DNA of 48,336 nucleotides. Source: Bacteroidales bacterium (GTDB lineage: Bacteria; Bacteroidota; Bacteroidia; Bacteroidales; WCHB1-69). The notes below the pieces were generated by a model. That model saw only the letters and a program-made list of their open reading frames with translations. It had not been told where the DNA came from and ran no database searches. The stretch lies in assembly GCA_031286285.1 (NCBI GenBank), contig JAITUN010000022.1, forward strand, positions 1-48,336, in the 5' to 3' direction. Shown in pieces: positions 25,691 to 34,852 of this stretch. The position numbers and the translations under genes were made by a program. Each line of letters begins with the position of its first letter. Positions within the stretch are counted from its first letter, which is position 1.

Positions 25691-26821
25691 ATGTTCAATT
25701 GGATTCGGGAAACTATACATCTGTTTTTTTCCCAATTAGGTTTACACGGACAATTATTATCTTTTATCTCTTCGGTAGCTACAGCTTTGGGATTGTTGTG
25801 TTCAGGTTTTATTCTGTACTACATTATTAGAGTTGTTTTACAGAATACAATAAAAATTACCAATAAAAGATTTCCATCTAAATGGAGAACAGCGCTACTT
25901 AAAGAGCGTTTTTTTATTCAACTGTCTTTTTTACTACCGGCAATTTTTATTAAAATTATTGCACCTGAATTTTTCGGAAATGGGACAAGATCGGAAATCC
26001 TTTTTACAGCTCTCATCAATCTCTATATTGTAGCCAATGTTACTTTGATATTATCAGCATTTCTAAGGGCTATCGGCGATATTTTACTACAATTGGAAGC
26101 TACCAAAGATAAACCCATAAAAAGCTATATACAAATTGTTTCCATTTTCTTTTGGATCATTGCAATTGTATTATTTATCTCAATTCTTATTAATAAGTCG
26201 CCAACGGTTTTTTTAGCAGGCTTGGGCGCATTTTCTGCAGTACTTATGTTGGTTTTTCAAGATACTATTGTAGGATTTGTAAATAGCTTACAACTATCTG
26301 CTAATGATTTAGTAAGAAACGGAGATTGGATTACTGTAAGCAAATATGACGCAGATGGTACCGTAGAAGAGATAAATCTCATTTCTGTCAAAGTTCGTAA
26401 CTTCGATGGAACTATCTCTACAGTTCCTGTTAGACAATTAGTTACCGATACATTTCAGAACTGGCGCGGAATGGAAGAGCAAGGAGTGAGGAGGATAAAA
26501 CGCTCATTTTTTATTGATTCTAAAAGCATTAAAAAGGCCACCACAGAAATGCTAAAAAAAATAGACTCCCAACAAGAAACAAATCTCGGTTGCTTAAGAG
26601 AGTATATTTTGAATTACTTAAAACACAGAAACGATATCAATATTAATAAGATATGTATGGTGAGAATATTGCCTATTAACGAATTTGGGATTCCCATAGA
26701 ACTATACTGTTTCGCAAAAACAATAAAATGGATAGAGTATGAAAAAATCCAATCCGAAATTATGGAACATATTCTCATAGCGCTCTCACAATTTGATCTC
26801 GTCCATTACCAACGAAAATAA
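25691..26821 (+). CDS. Small-conductance mechanosensitive channel, MscS family
   Basis: This 376-residue protein has about five transmembrane helices. The pore-lining helix includes FLAGLGAFSAVLMLVFQDTI (about residues 175-194), followed by the MscS beta domain with NDLVRNGDWITV and GTVEEINLISVKVRNFDGT. The C-terminal alpha/beta domain (about 260-370) ends FDLVHYQRK. The arrangement is closest to YbdG-type members. These channels release solutes on osmotic downshock. It begins a three-gene plus-strand run with a CvpA protein and a ROK kinase. Confidence 0.93.
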   Translation: MFNWIRETIHLFFSQLGLHGQLLSFISSVATALGLLCSGFILYYIIRVVLQNTIKITNKRFPSKWRTALLKERFFIQLSFLLPAIFIKIIAPEFFGNGTRSEILFTALINLYIVANVTLILSAFLRAIGDILLQLEATKDKPIKSYIQIVSIFFWIIAIVLFISILINKSPTVFLAGLGAFSAVLMLVFQDTIVGFVNSLQLSANDLVRNGDWITVSKYDADGTVEEINLISVKVRNFDGTISTVPVRQLVTDTFQNWRGMEEQGVRRIKRSFFIDSKSIKKATTEMLKKIDSQQETNLGCLREYILNYLKHRNDININKICMVRILPINEFGIPIELYCFAKTIKWIEYEKIQSEIMEHILIALSQFDLVHYQRK

Positions 26822-26855
26822 TATTTTCTTATATCTTGTAACTTAAGAAACAGAC

Positions 26856-27323
26856 ATGAACTACCTTGATATTATCTTCCTTATTCCATTTTTATGGTTT
26901 GGTTATAAAGGCTTTACGCACGGATTGATTCGCGAGTTTGTGACTCTTGCTGCACTTATTCTCGGTATTTATTCAGCTTTTATTTTTACAGATATGATTG
27001 AAAAATGGATCAATATTCCCGATTTTCCTAAAGAAGCCTATTTTGCGGTCACCTTTCTTCTTGTTTTAATAGTGGTTTTTCTTTTGGGAAGGTTAGTGGA
27101 AAAAATTATAAAGATAATTCTTCCGGAAATTGTGAATAATATACTCGGAGCTTTGTTTGGAGCAGCCAAAGTAATAGTGTTCTTCAGTGCTGCAATTTAT
27201 TTTTTAAATAGTGTTGATTCCAAACATGTTATCATAACAGAAAAAAATAAAGAAAAATCTTTTTCCTACAAATATGTCGAACCGGTAGTACCAACTTTAA
27301 AGGAATGGTATGAAAGAAAGTAG
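26856..27323 (+). CDS. CvpA family membrane protein
   Basis: This 155-residue protein has four predicted transmembrane helices and the CvpA-family opening MNYLDIIFLIPFLWFGYKG, with GLIREFVTLAALILG following. CvpA proteins are linked to colicin V production and to envelope stress in Proteobacteria; the molecular role is not settled. It lies 34 bases after the MscS gene. The C-terminal 25 residues are soluble and charged. Confidence 0.9.
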   Translation: MNYLDIIFLIPFLWFGYKGFTHGLIREFVTLAALILGIYSAFIFTDMIEKWINIPDFPKEAYFAVTFLLVLIVVFLLGRLVEKIIKIILPEIVNNILGALFGAAKVIVFFSAAIYFLNSVDSKHVIITEKNKEKSFSYKYVEPVVPTLKEWYERK

Positions 27324-27368
27324 TTCCAAAATTTAATCTTAATCTCTATACCATTAGATTCTACAAGA

Positions 27369-28313
27369 ATGAAAGAGCAACAATTTAGCATTGGAATAGA
27401 TATTGGCGGAACAAACACCACTATTGGGTTAGTGCGCTTAGATGGCAAGTTGGTAGCCAAACAAAATCTGAATACTTCACAATATTTTGATGCTCATAAA
27501 TTTGTTGATGATATTGTTTTTTCTGTCCATAAAATAATGATGGAAAACAAGATAAAACATATTCTTGGAGTGGGAATTGGTGCTCCGTGCGGGAATATGC
27601 TTGAAGGCACAATTGAAGATGCGGCAAATTTAAAATTCAGAGGGAAAACGCCACTTAAACAATTAATGGAAACTGAATTGGGGATTCCTGTAGTTGTTTC
27701 TAACGATGCCAACGCAGCAGCTTATGGAGAAATGATTTATGGTGGTGCCAAAGGAATGAAAAATGTGGTGATGTTTACTTTGGGAACAGGGGTGGGAAGT
27801 GGTATTATCATTGATGGAAAATTGCTTCATGGTTCAAATGGCTTTGCCGGAGAATTAGGACACGCTATCTTAATACCTTATGGCAGAAAATGCAACTGCG
27901 GCAATTATGGATGTTTGGAAATGTACGCATCCATTAGAGGGATTATTACAACTTGTATTGAACTTTTCGAGCTGTGGCCTGATGATGAAATAACCCAAAT
28001 TCCTAGAGAAATTTTAAGCCCGAAAACTATTGCTGAAGCAGCATTAAGAGGCAGTACAATAGCAATTGAAACATACAGGAAAACAGGTGAGTGGTTAGGA
28101 ATTGCCCTTGCAAATGCAGTAACATTTTCAGATCCTGAAGCTATTTTTCTTACGGGCGGAATCCTAAATGCCGGCGAACTCTTGATGAAACCAACAAAAG
28201 AATCGTTTGAAAAAAACAAACTTTCATTTTATAAGAATAATATTCCTATTTTGCGCTCACAACTAAATGAAAATGACGCAGCTATTTTGGGTGCGGCAGC
28301 GTTAGTGTGGTAA
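27369..28313 (+). CDS. ROK family sugar kinase, glucokinase-like
   Basis: This 314-residue ROK kinase probably phosphorylates glucose or a related hexose with ATP. The phosphate-binding motif IGIDIGGTNTTIGLV is at residues 8-22. The substrate-site GFAGELGHA and the zinc-binding CNCGNYGCLE follow in the middle, then a second phosphate motif FLTGGILNAGE near residue 260. There is no N-terminal DNA-binding domain, so it is a kinase rather than a ROK repressor. Its last 32 bases overlap the convergent Gate-domain gene. Confidence 0.93.
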   Translation: MKEQQFSIGIDIGGTNTTIGLVRLDGKLVAKQNLNTSQYFDAHKFVDDIVFSVHKIMMENKIKHILGVGIGAPCGNMLEGTIEDAANLKFRGKTPLKQLMETELGIPVVVSNDANAAAYGEMIYGGAKGMKNVVMFTLGTGVGSGIIIDGKLLHGSNGFAGELGHAILIPYGRKCNCGNYGCLEMYASIRGIITTCIELFELWPDDEITQIPREILSPKTIAEAALRGSTIAIETYRKTGEWLGIALANAVTFSDPEAIFLTGGILNAGELLMKPTKESFEKNKLSFYKNNIPILRSQLNENDAAILGAAALVW

Positions 28314-29268
28314 GCTTCCTCGAATAAAACAACTTCCGCATCCTTTTTTCACTCCATCGTTGCGTAATTTTCACAAAAACATACATGATAATTAATGTAT
28401 AAATAAACCTGAAAAGAAACACTCCTGTTATACTTGCACCTATAGAAATCATGATTAAGGAATCTTCAACCACACTGTGAAACAATGACATAAGCATTAA
28501 GGCGTACAGTAGATTGCGACGCTCTAACTGGGTTCGTTTAATTTCATTAATAATTAGCCCGCCCCCATAAGCCAACCCTAATGTCATACCTATAACCGTA
28601 ACCGGGATTACCTCTTTTCCAATACCTAAAAACTTCAGCACAGGATAAAACCAACTATTTATTTTGTTAATTGCACCGATACGTTTTAAAATATCTATTA
28701 GAATGATCAAACCCGTGATATAACAAAATACCATGGCATAATTTTTTAATTCACCTAAAGCCCAACCTCCCCATGTCTCATTGTGAGAAACAGCCACAAT
28801 TTTCTCAATTCCAATGGGAAGTTCTTGATAGATGTTAAATATTTTATAGGTATGATATAGAATAATACCTGCAAGAAATCCTAGAAGAAATCGAAACAAA
28901 AAAGCCGTAATCGCTTTAACACCTGCTTTTTGAGTAATGGCTAACTCTATGGGTAGTGTGTGGGCAATTAAAATAATGGTTGATAAGACAGTAACTTCAG
29001 CAATGGTTAAATCTACGTTCATAGAAAAAAAAGTGATAATTCCAGCGTAAATATTGCCGATCATTGCGGAAGCCCAAACTAATCCCATCTCACCCCGCAA
29101 TCCCATCATGCTCATTAACGGCGCCAATGCTTTTCCAATATACTCTATTAAACCTGTTTCCTGCAATATCTTAACAAAAATAGAGATTGGTATCATGATT
29201 TTAAAAATCTTGGTACTCGTGGAAATACTTTGTACAAACCAACCCTTAACAATCATTTTAATATTCAT
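28282..29268 (-). CDS. Gate-domain (nucleoside-recognition) membrane protein
   Basis: This 328-residue integral membrane protein has about eight helices and two copies of a Gate-type motif, at LAPLMSMMGLRGEMGLVWA (about residues 42-60) and in the region of FLGIGKEVIPVTVIG near 210. Proteins with this domain include SpmA/SpmB and nucleoside transporters; the substrate here is unknown. The frame is open to a TTG at 29295, but ATG 29268 gives a normal start. Its last 11 residues (KLTTLTLPHPK) are read through the 3' end of the ROK gene on the other strand. The SDR gene lies just upstream. Confidence 0.82.
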   Translation of the reverse strand: MNIKMIVKGWFVQSISTSTKIFKIMIPISIFVKILQETGLIEYIGKALAPLMSMMGLRGEMGLVWASAMIGNIYAGIITFFSMNVDLTIAEVTVLSTIILIAHTLPIELAITQKAGVKAITAFLFRFLLGFLAGIILYHTYKIFNIYQELPIGIEKIVAVSHNETWGGWALGELKNYAMVFCYITGLIILIDILKRIGAINKINSWFYPVLKFLGIGKEVIPVTVIGMTLGLAYGGGLIINEIKRTQLERRNLLYALMLMSLFHSVVEDSLIMISIGASITGVFLFRFIYTLIIMYVFVKITQRWSEKRMRKLFYSRKLTTLTLPHPK

Positions 29269-29305
29269 CTTCTCATAACATTTAAAACGTAGCAAGAAAT
29301 CCCTT

Positions 29306-30058
29306 TCAACTACGGTTGATCAGTCCATTAAACTGCGCTGTGCAAGTGATGTTAATTTCATTAATACACACATGTTCGGGCAAAGAAAGCACATATTCCA
29401 CTACATTAGCTACATCCTCGGCTAAGAGTGGCGTGAAGCCCTCATAAACTTTGGCGGCACGAGTTTTGTCACCGTGAAATCGTACAACAGAAAAGTTAGT
29501 TTCCGCCGCTCCAGGCGAAACATGCGTTACTTTGATGCGATGAGGCAGCAAGTCCATCCTCATTCCTTGCGAAAGCGCTAAAACCGCATGTTTTGTTGCG
29601 CAATACACATTTCCGCCTACGTAAACCTCTCTACTTGAAATAGAACCAATATTTACAATATGACCCGATTTTTTTTTCACCATAAATGGCGAAATAAGGC
29701 GCGTCATATAAAGTAATCCTTTAATATTTGTGTTGATCATGCGCTCCCAATCTTCGTAATTGCCTTTATTAATAGTCTTTAGGTCAACTGCCAAGCCGGC
29801 GTTATTAATCAAAACATCAATATCATTAAATGTATCGGGAATCGATTTAATCGCTTTTTTGCAGGCATTCAAATCTTGTACATCAAAGACCAAAGGCAAC
29901 ACAGATGATGAACTGTTTTCTGTTATAAAACGACACACTTCATCTAAATGAACTTTATTTCTTCCTGTTAAAATGAGTTTTACGTTTTGTTTGGCAAGCG
30001 TTTTCGCAATTGCTTTACCAAAACCTCCTGAAGCGCCTGTAATAAAGATAGTTTTCAT
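29306..30058 (-). CDS. Short-chain dehydrogenase/reductase, YdfG-like
   Basis: This 250-residue classical SDR is probably an NADP-dependent 3-hydroxy acid (serine-type) dehydrogenase. It has the cofactor motif TGASGGFGKAIA (residues 6-17), an Arg in TGRNKVHL favouring NADP, NNAG near residue 87, catalytic Ser in NIGSISS near 140 and YCATK near 153. Helix PGAAETNFSVVRFHGD after the active site is typical of YdfG-like enzymes. The actual substrate is inferred. A long leader of about 115 bases precedes it, containing a strong inverted repeat. Confidence 0.9.
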   Translation of the reverse strand: MKTIFITGASGGFGKAIAKTLAKQNVKLILTGRNKVHLDEVCRFITENSSSSVLPLVFDVQDLNACKKAIKSIPDTFNDIDVLINNAGLAVDLKTINKGNYEDWERMINTNIKGLLYMTRLISPFMVKKKSGHIVNIGSISSREVYVGGNVYCATKHAVLALSQGMRMDLLPHRIKVTHVSPGAAETNFSVVRFHGDKTRAAKVYEGFTPLLAEDVANVVEYVLSLPEHVCINEINITCTAQFNGLINRS

Positions 30059-30128
30059 AATGATTGAGGGTTAATGTTTTTAGTTTAGTTTTGAATTGAA
30101 ATATGGGAATAAATAATTCTATAAATGT

Positions 30129-30186
30129 CGATTTTCAAAAAAGCAAATAGCTAATAATAACTCTTTGGAAAATCGCCACAAAAATA
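30129..30186 (-). promoter_or_regulatory. SDR gene -7 box and start-site inverted repeat
   Basis: On the minus strand TATTTTTG (30179-30186) is followed after three bases by CGATTTTC (30168-30175), which pairs perfectly with GAAAATCG (30129-30136). Three more pairs can form if one base bulges. The repeat begins where transcription should start, as at rplX, rpsT and rpn. It could be an mRNA 5' stem or an operator. Confidence 0.55.
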
Positions 30187-30246
30187 GTATAATTGATAAA
30201 AAATTCTACCAATTATTTTTAAAAAAAATAATTTTATAGCCAAGAT

Positions 30247-30254
30247 TACGTTTG
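30247..30254 (+). promoter_or_regulatory. -7 box for the BatA partner gene
   Basis: TACGTTTG matches TAnnTTTG exactly, 24 bases before ATG 30279. It probably drives the BatA partner and BatA genes. Confidence 0.5.
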
Positions 30255-30278
30255 TTGAAATGCTAATGAATTTAGATT

Positions 30279-31229
30279 ATGTTTTGTAAACGTTTCACTT
30301 TTTTCATACTATGTCTGTGGCTTTGCCTTATAGCATCTGCACAAGAATACTCAGCAAAAGCAAAATTAGACTCCGCACATATTCTCATAGGAGATTATTT
30401 GAATGTGAATTTGGAAGTTGTTGCACCCAAAGGGAAGCCGGTATATATTCCGCAGATTGATGAAAAATTGTTAGAAGGGATAGAAGCCCCTTTCGACTGG
30501 ATTTCCAATTCAAAATTCGATACCATTCTATGGTCTGATCATTATGTTATTAAACAAACAATAACTATAACGGCTTTTGATACAGGAAATTTCATTTTTC
30601 CTCCAATTCCAATTTTGGATGCAGACTCCCAAATTGTGGCGCAAACCAATCAACTCTTTTTTGATGTTTCTACTGTGTCTGTAGATACAACTGCAACCAT
30701 TAAAGATATTAAAGATATTTCGAAGGTGCCTTTTACATTTCATGAATTATGGCTGTATGTAAAAGAATATGCATTGTTAATTTTATCAGGATTGTTAGTA
30801 ATAGGACTAATCGTTTATGCCATTTGGCGCTACATTAAAAAGAAACGTGCAGCGAAGCCAATGCCTGCAATAAAGCCTAAACCTAAAATAAAACCTCATA
30901 TTACTGCACTAAAAGAACTGGAAAAACTGCGGCAGAAGAAGCTTTGCGAACAAGGTAAAACAAAAGAATACTATTCTGAACTTGTTGATATTGTAAGAAT
31001 TTACATTGATGGGCAATGGGATATTGGAGCTATGGAAATGGTTACTTCAGAGATTATTGAATCCCTGGAAAATACAGAAATTCATAAGGAGGTGCTGAAG
31101 AGATTTCATCAAGCTTGTACAATAGCAGACTTGGTTAAGTTTGCCAAGTACAACCCATTCCCAACCGACCACGATATGGCGTTTAAAGACTGTAAAGAGT
31201 TTGTGGAACGAACCGCAGAAATAGATTAA
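30279..31229 (+). CDS. Bat-operon membrane protein, DUF4381-like
   Basis: This 316-residue protein has a signal peptide (about 1-21, ending IASAQ), a periplasmic beta-rich domain (about 25-145), one transmembrane helix (about 165-185), a Lys/Pro-rich linker (KPMPAIKPKPKIKP) and a helical cytoplasmic domain. It lies 67 bases before batA. In Bacteroidota bat clusters a protein of this layout usually lies between the DUF58 gene and batA. It is likely part of the Bat envelope complex; its function is unknown. The stop codon lies in an ATGATAAATG repeat. Confidence 0.82.
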   Translation: MFCKRFTFFILCLWLCLIASAQEYSAKAKLDSAHILIGDYLNVNLEVVAPKGKPVYIPQIDEKLLEGIEAPFDWISNSKFDTILWSDHYVIKQTITITAFDTGNFIFPPIPILDADSQIVAQTNQLFFDVSTVSVDTTATIKDIKDISKVPFTFHELWLYVKEYALLILSGLLVIGLIVYAIWRYIKKKRAAKPMPAIKPKPKIKPHITALKELEKLRQKKLCEQGKTKEYYSELVDIVRIYIDGQWDIGAMEMVTSEIIESLENTEIHKEVLKRFHQACTIADLVKFAKYNPFPTDHDMAFKDCKEFVERTAEID

Positions 31230-31258
31230 TGATAAATGTTAAATGATTAATGACTAAT
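31225..31258 (+). repeat. ATGATTA-type repeat at the 3' end of the BatA partner gene
   Basis: The sequence from GATTAATGATAAATG to ATGACTAAT is a string of near-copies of TTAATGA. The first copy supplies the gene's TAA stop. Related tracts occur at 36121-36158 and 40464-40485. Confidence 0.7.
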
Positions 31259-31296
31259 ATATAGTGAACTTAAAATCTTTTAATCTATAAATTAAA

Positions 31297-32298
31297 ATGA
31301 ACACCATTACATCATTTTTTCAGGGCATTGAGTTTGAAAATCCCTATTGTTTTTTGCTGCTGTTGTTGATTATTCCTATAGTTGCATGGAAATACTTCTT
31401 TCGTAAAAAGATGCAAGCCTCCTTTACAGTACCAACAGTAGCTGCCATTGAAAAAATTGGACAAACCTGGAAAGTGCGCCTCTTTTGGATTCCTCACTGT
31501 TTGCTAATTCTTGCTTTTGTTTCTATTGTAGTGGCATTATCAAGGCCTCAAACATCCTTTCGGTTGAGTGACGTGGAAGTAGAAGGTGTGGATATTGTGC
31601 TGGCAATAGATATCTCCGGTTCAATGAAAGCCATGGACTTTCGTCCTAATCGCTTAGAAGCTTGCAAAAAAGTTGCTGAAGAGTTTGTTTTGGGAAGGCC
31701 CACCGACCGAATCGGGCTCGTGGTTTATGCCGGAGAAGCCTATACGCAATGCCCTGTTACTAGCGATCACAATACCCTATTAGGATTACTTAATAATGTG
31801 AAGTTTGATATCATTGAAGACGGCACCGCAATTGGAGATGGATTGGGAACTGCTATTAACCGATTGCGAGAAAGCGAAGCAAAAAGCAAAATTATTATCC
31901 TGCTTTCCGATGGAGTGAATAACAGAGGATATATTGATCCCTATTCCGCTGCTGAGATTGCCAAAAATATGAATATTAAAGTTTATACAATTGGAGCAGG
32001 TACAAACGGGCAGGCCCCATACCCAACCCCCTACGGAACTCAAATGATGATTACAGAAATTGATGAGCAACTCCTAAAAGCAATTGCTCTACAAACTGGA
32101 GGTAAATATTTTAGAGCTACAAATAATGATAAATTGAAAGCAGTATATGAAGAAATTGATAAAATGGAGAAAACTATCCTTAATGAGACTATCTATGAAA
32201 ATAAAGTCGATGCTTTCTTCAAATTCCTGTTTGCAGGTGTAATATTTTTAATCTTCTATTTATTATTGAGATATACAGTTTATAAAACTAACCCGTAG
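31297..32298 (+). CDS. batA: BatA, von Willebrand A domain aerotolerance protein
   Basis: This 333-residue protein has two N-terminal membrane helices (about 15-32 and 60-80), a von Willebrand A domain and a C-terminal helix (about 308-328). The metal site is intact: DISGSMKAMDF (DxSxS), the Thr in EDGTAIGDGLG, and LSDGVNNRG. Bat proteins form an envelope complex associated with MoxR ATPases; a role in oxygen or stress tolerance was first proposed in Bacteroides fragilis. batB, batC and batD are not downstream (recQ is), and the MoxR gene is not upstream. Confidence 0.92.
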   Translation: MNTITSFFQGIEFENPYCFLLLLLIIPIVAWKYFFRKKMQASFTVPTVAAIEKIGQTWKVRLFWIPHCLLILAFVSIVVALSRPQTSFRLSDVEVEGVDIVLAIDISGSMKAMDFRPNRLEACKKVAEEFVLGRPTDRIGLVVYAGEAYTQCPVTSDHNTLLGLLNNVKFDIIEDGTAIGDGLGTAINRLRESEAKSKIIILLSDGVNNRGYIDPYSAAEIAKNMNIKVYTIGAGTNGQAPYPTPYGTQMMITEIDEQLLKAIALQTGGKYFRATNNDKLKAVYEEIDKMEKTILNETIYENKVDAFFKFLFAGVIFLIFYLLLRYTVYKTNP

Positions 32299-32637
32299 AA
32301 ATGAGCATTATTGAATATTGAATCCGCTAAAGGGTTTCAAGAATGCGGAAGAATTATTCCTCTCTTTATGCTTAAACATACTCACATTTATTTTTTTTTC
32401 GGAAAATTTTGGCAAAAAATGAAAATCAATAGAATAACGATATTGCTTTTCTATTCTTATCAAGAATCAATTCTAAAATAATAAAAATATTTTCAACTCA
32501 CTATGAGCGCGTTATATTAAAAAATCAAAAAAAAACGTTTTTTTTTCCAAAGCATTGTTTTTTTTATAATTTTGTTTTCCAATTAAGTTGAAAGAGAACA
32601 AATAATTTTTTAAAACCAAAATAGAAAGATTTAGGAA
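32299..32637. other. Gene-free interval between batA and recQ
   Basis: This 339-base interval is very AT-rich. No gene, RNA or terminator could be supported. The only open frame of note is a 20-codon stretch starting at 32419, which has no family match or clear ribosome site. Homopolymer A and T runs cluster at 32515-32565. Near the right edge lies the recQ -7 box. Confidence 0.6.
32567..32574 (+). promoter_or_regulatory. -7 box for recQ
   Basis: TAATTTTG, preceded by a T-run and followed by TTTTCC, matches TAnnTTTG. It leaves a leader of about 60 bases before ATG 32638. Confidence 0.5.
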
Positions 32638-34851
32638 ATGAGAACGAAAAGTGTATCGGACAAAGAAATCCATAAAATGTTGAAAAGATTTTTTGGATTT
32701 AACACATTTAAGGGCGATCAGCTTAAAGTTATTAAATCATTATTAAAAGGCAAAGATTGTTTTGTAATCATGCCCACCGGCGGAGGAAAGTCGCTATGTT
32801 ATCAATTGCCCGCCTTGATTTGCGAAGGAACAGCAATTATAATATCTCCACTTATTGCCTTAATGAAAAACCAAGTGGATGCTCTACGAAATTTTGGAAC
32901 AGAATTAGGAATCGCCCACTTTCTAAACTCTTCGCTATCAAAACAAGAAGTAAAAGATGTTAAAGAAGATTTGTTGAGAGGAAAGACTAAACTCCTTTAT
33001 GTTGCCCCGGAAACATTAACCAAAGAAGATAATGTTGATTTCTTTAAAGATATTCCCATTTCATTCTTTGCCATTGATGAAGCGCACTGTATTTCAGAAT
33101 GGGGACACGATTTTAGGCCGGAATATAGAAGAATTAGAGAAACTATTGACAAGATTGATAAGAAAGTACCTCTTATTGCACTAACTGCAACCGCAACTCC
33201 AAAAGTGCAAAGCGATATCCAGAAAAACTTGGGAATTGAAAAAGCAGAACTCTTTAAGGTCTCTTTTAACCGTCCAAACCTCTATTATGAAATTCGTGAA
33301 AAAACAAAAGAGATTGATAAAGAAATCGTTAAATTCGTTAAAAACCATAGCGGAAAATCGGGAATAATATATTGCCTAAGTAGAAGAAAAGTAGAAGAGC
33401 TAGCAGAATTCTTAAGAGCAAACCAAATCCGTGCGCTTCCCTATCATGCCGGGCTTGAATCGCAAGAACGTGTAAATAACCAAGATGCGTTCTTAATGGA
33501 AGATGTTGAAATTATTTGCGCTACTATCGCTTTTGGAATGGGAATAGATAAACCCGACGTGCGTTTCGTGCTGCACTACGATATGCCTAAAAGTTTGGAA
33601 GGCTATTATCAAGAAACAGGTAGAGCCGGACGAGATGATGGGGAAGGACTTTGTATTGCTTTCTATGACATTAGAGATTTGTATAAATTAGAAAAATTCT
33701 CCTCGAAAAAATCGGTGGCAGAACAAGAAATGGTGAAACAACTATTGGCGGAAACCGCCTCTTATGCTGAATCAACTAATTGTAGAAGAAGACATTTGCT
33801 TCACTATTTTGGTGAAGTTTACGATAAAGATAATTGTGGATGTTGCGATGTATGCCTTCATCCAAAACCTAAAATGAATGCTACCGAACAAGTACAATTA
33901 GTAATTGAAGTAATTAAAGAAGTAAAACAACAATTTGTTGATATTCACATTATTGACATCATCACAGGCATTAAATCAACCACAATTGTCAAATTTAAAC
34001 ATAGTAAACTAAAACAATTTGGCGAAGGCGAAGAATTTGATACTAAATTTTGGGCAAGTGTTGTTCGGGTAGCTATCTTTGAAGAACTTATCTATAAAGA
34101 TATTGAAAACTACGGCTTATTGAAAATCACACCAAAAGGTGAAAAGTTCCTTACAAATCCTTACACCCTTTATGTTCAAAAACCAAAATCAAAATCGGAT
34201 GATGATGATATGGACGACGAGGATATGGATGATATGATTCCTGTAAAAGGAGAAGCTACAGATGCCACATTGTTTGCAATGTTAAAAGATTTGAGAAAAT
34301 CTATTTCACAAAAAGAGAATCTACCTCCATTTATTATTTTTCAGGATCCCTCTTTAGAAGATATGTGTATTCAATATCCTACTACGATTGAGGAAATGGT
34401 TAATATTACCGGAGTGGGGGTTGGAAAAGCTCAAAAATATGGTAAACCTTTTGCTGATTTAATCAAACAATACGTTGAAGAAAACGAAATTGATAGACCA
34501 CAAGACTTCATCGTGAAATCAATCGTGAAAAAATCTGCAATCAAAGTGTTTATCATTCAAAGTATTGATAGAAAATTGCACTTAGAAGATATTGCTCAAG
34601 CAAAGGGATTGGACATGGATGAACTTTTATCTGAAATTGAAAGTATTGTGTCTTCGGGTACCAAATTAGATATTGATTACTATATTGACGAATCCATAGA
34701 AAAATACCATCAAGAAGATATTTTAGATTACTTCGCAGAGGCAGAATCAGATTCTGTGCAAGTTGCACTTGACACCTTAGGTGTTGATGATTTTACGCTG
34801 GAAGAGATCCGTATAATGAGAATCAAATATTTGTCTGATGTAGGAAATTAA
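32638..34851 (+). CDS. recQ: ATP-dependent DNA helicase RecQ
   Basis: RecQ is a 3'-5' helicase in RecF-pathway repair and replication restart. The 737 residues contain MPTGGGKSLCYQLPA (Walker A), DEAHCISEWGHDFRPEY, TATATPKV, QETGRAGRDD, a zinc site (CRRR, then CGCCDVC) and a winged-helix RQC region. An acidic linker (DDDDMDDEDMDDM, near residues 520-532) precedes an HRDC domain (about 545-625). A final helix-turn-helix extension ends YLSDVGN. The extension is usual in Bacteroidota and makes the protein longer than E. coli RecQ (about 610). prmC begins within two bases of the stop. Confidence 0.97.
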   Translation: MRTKSVSDKEIHKMLKRFFGFNTFKGDQLKVIKSLLKGKDCFVIMPTGGGKSLCYQLPALICEGTAIIISPLIALMKNQVDALRNFGTELGIAHFLNSSLSKQEVKDVKEDLLRGKTKLLYVAPETLTKEDNVDFFKDIPISFFAIDEAHCISEWGHDFRPEYRRIRETIDKIDKKVPLIALTATATPKVQSDIQKNLGIEKAELFKVSFNRPNLYYEIREKTKEIDKEIVKFVKNHSGKSGIIYCLSRRKVEELAEFLRANQIRALPYHAGLESQERVNNQDAFLMEDVEIICATIAFGMGIDKPDVRFVLHYDMPKSLEGYYQETGRAGRDDGEGLCIAFYDIRDLYKLEKFSSKKSVAEQEMVKQLLAETASYAESTNCRRRHLLHYFGEVYDKDNCGCCDVCLHPKPKMNATEQVQLVIEVIKEVKQQFVDIHIIDIITGIKSTTIVKFKHSKLKQFGEGEEFDTKFWASVVRVAIFEELIYKDIENYGLLKITPKGEKFLTNPYTLYVQKPKSKSDDDDMDDEDMDDMIPVKGEATDATLFAMLKDLRKSISQKENLPPFIIFQDPSLEDMCIQYPTTIEEMVNITGVGVGKAQKYGKPFADLIKQYVEENEIDRPQDFIVKSIVKKSAIKVFIIQSIDRKLHLEDIAQAKGLDMDELLSEIESIVSSGTKLDIDYYIDESIEKYHQEDILDYFAEAESDSVQVALDTLGVDDFTLEEIRIMRIKYLSDVGN

Positions 34852-34852
34852 T

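Noticed and set aside
32419-32481. Short 20-codon open frame in the batA-recQ gap
   Set aside because: It is too short, has no recognisable ribosome-binding site, and lies in AT-rich sequence where such frames arise by chance.
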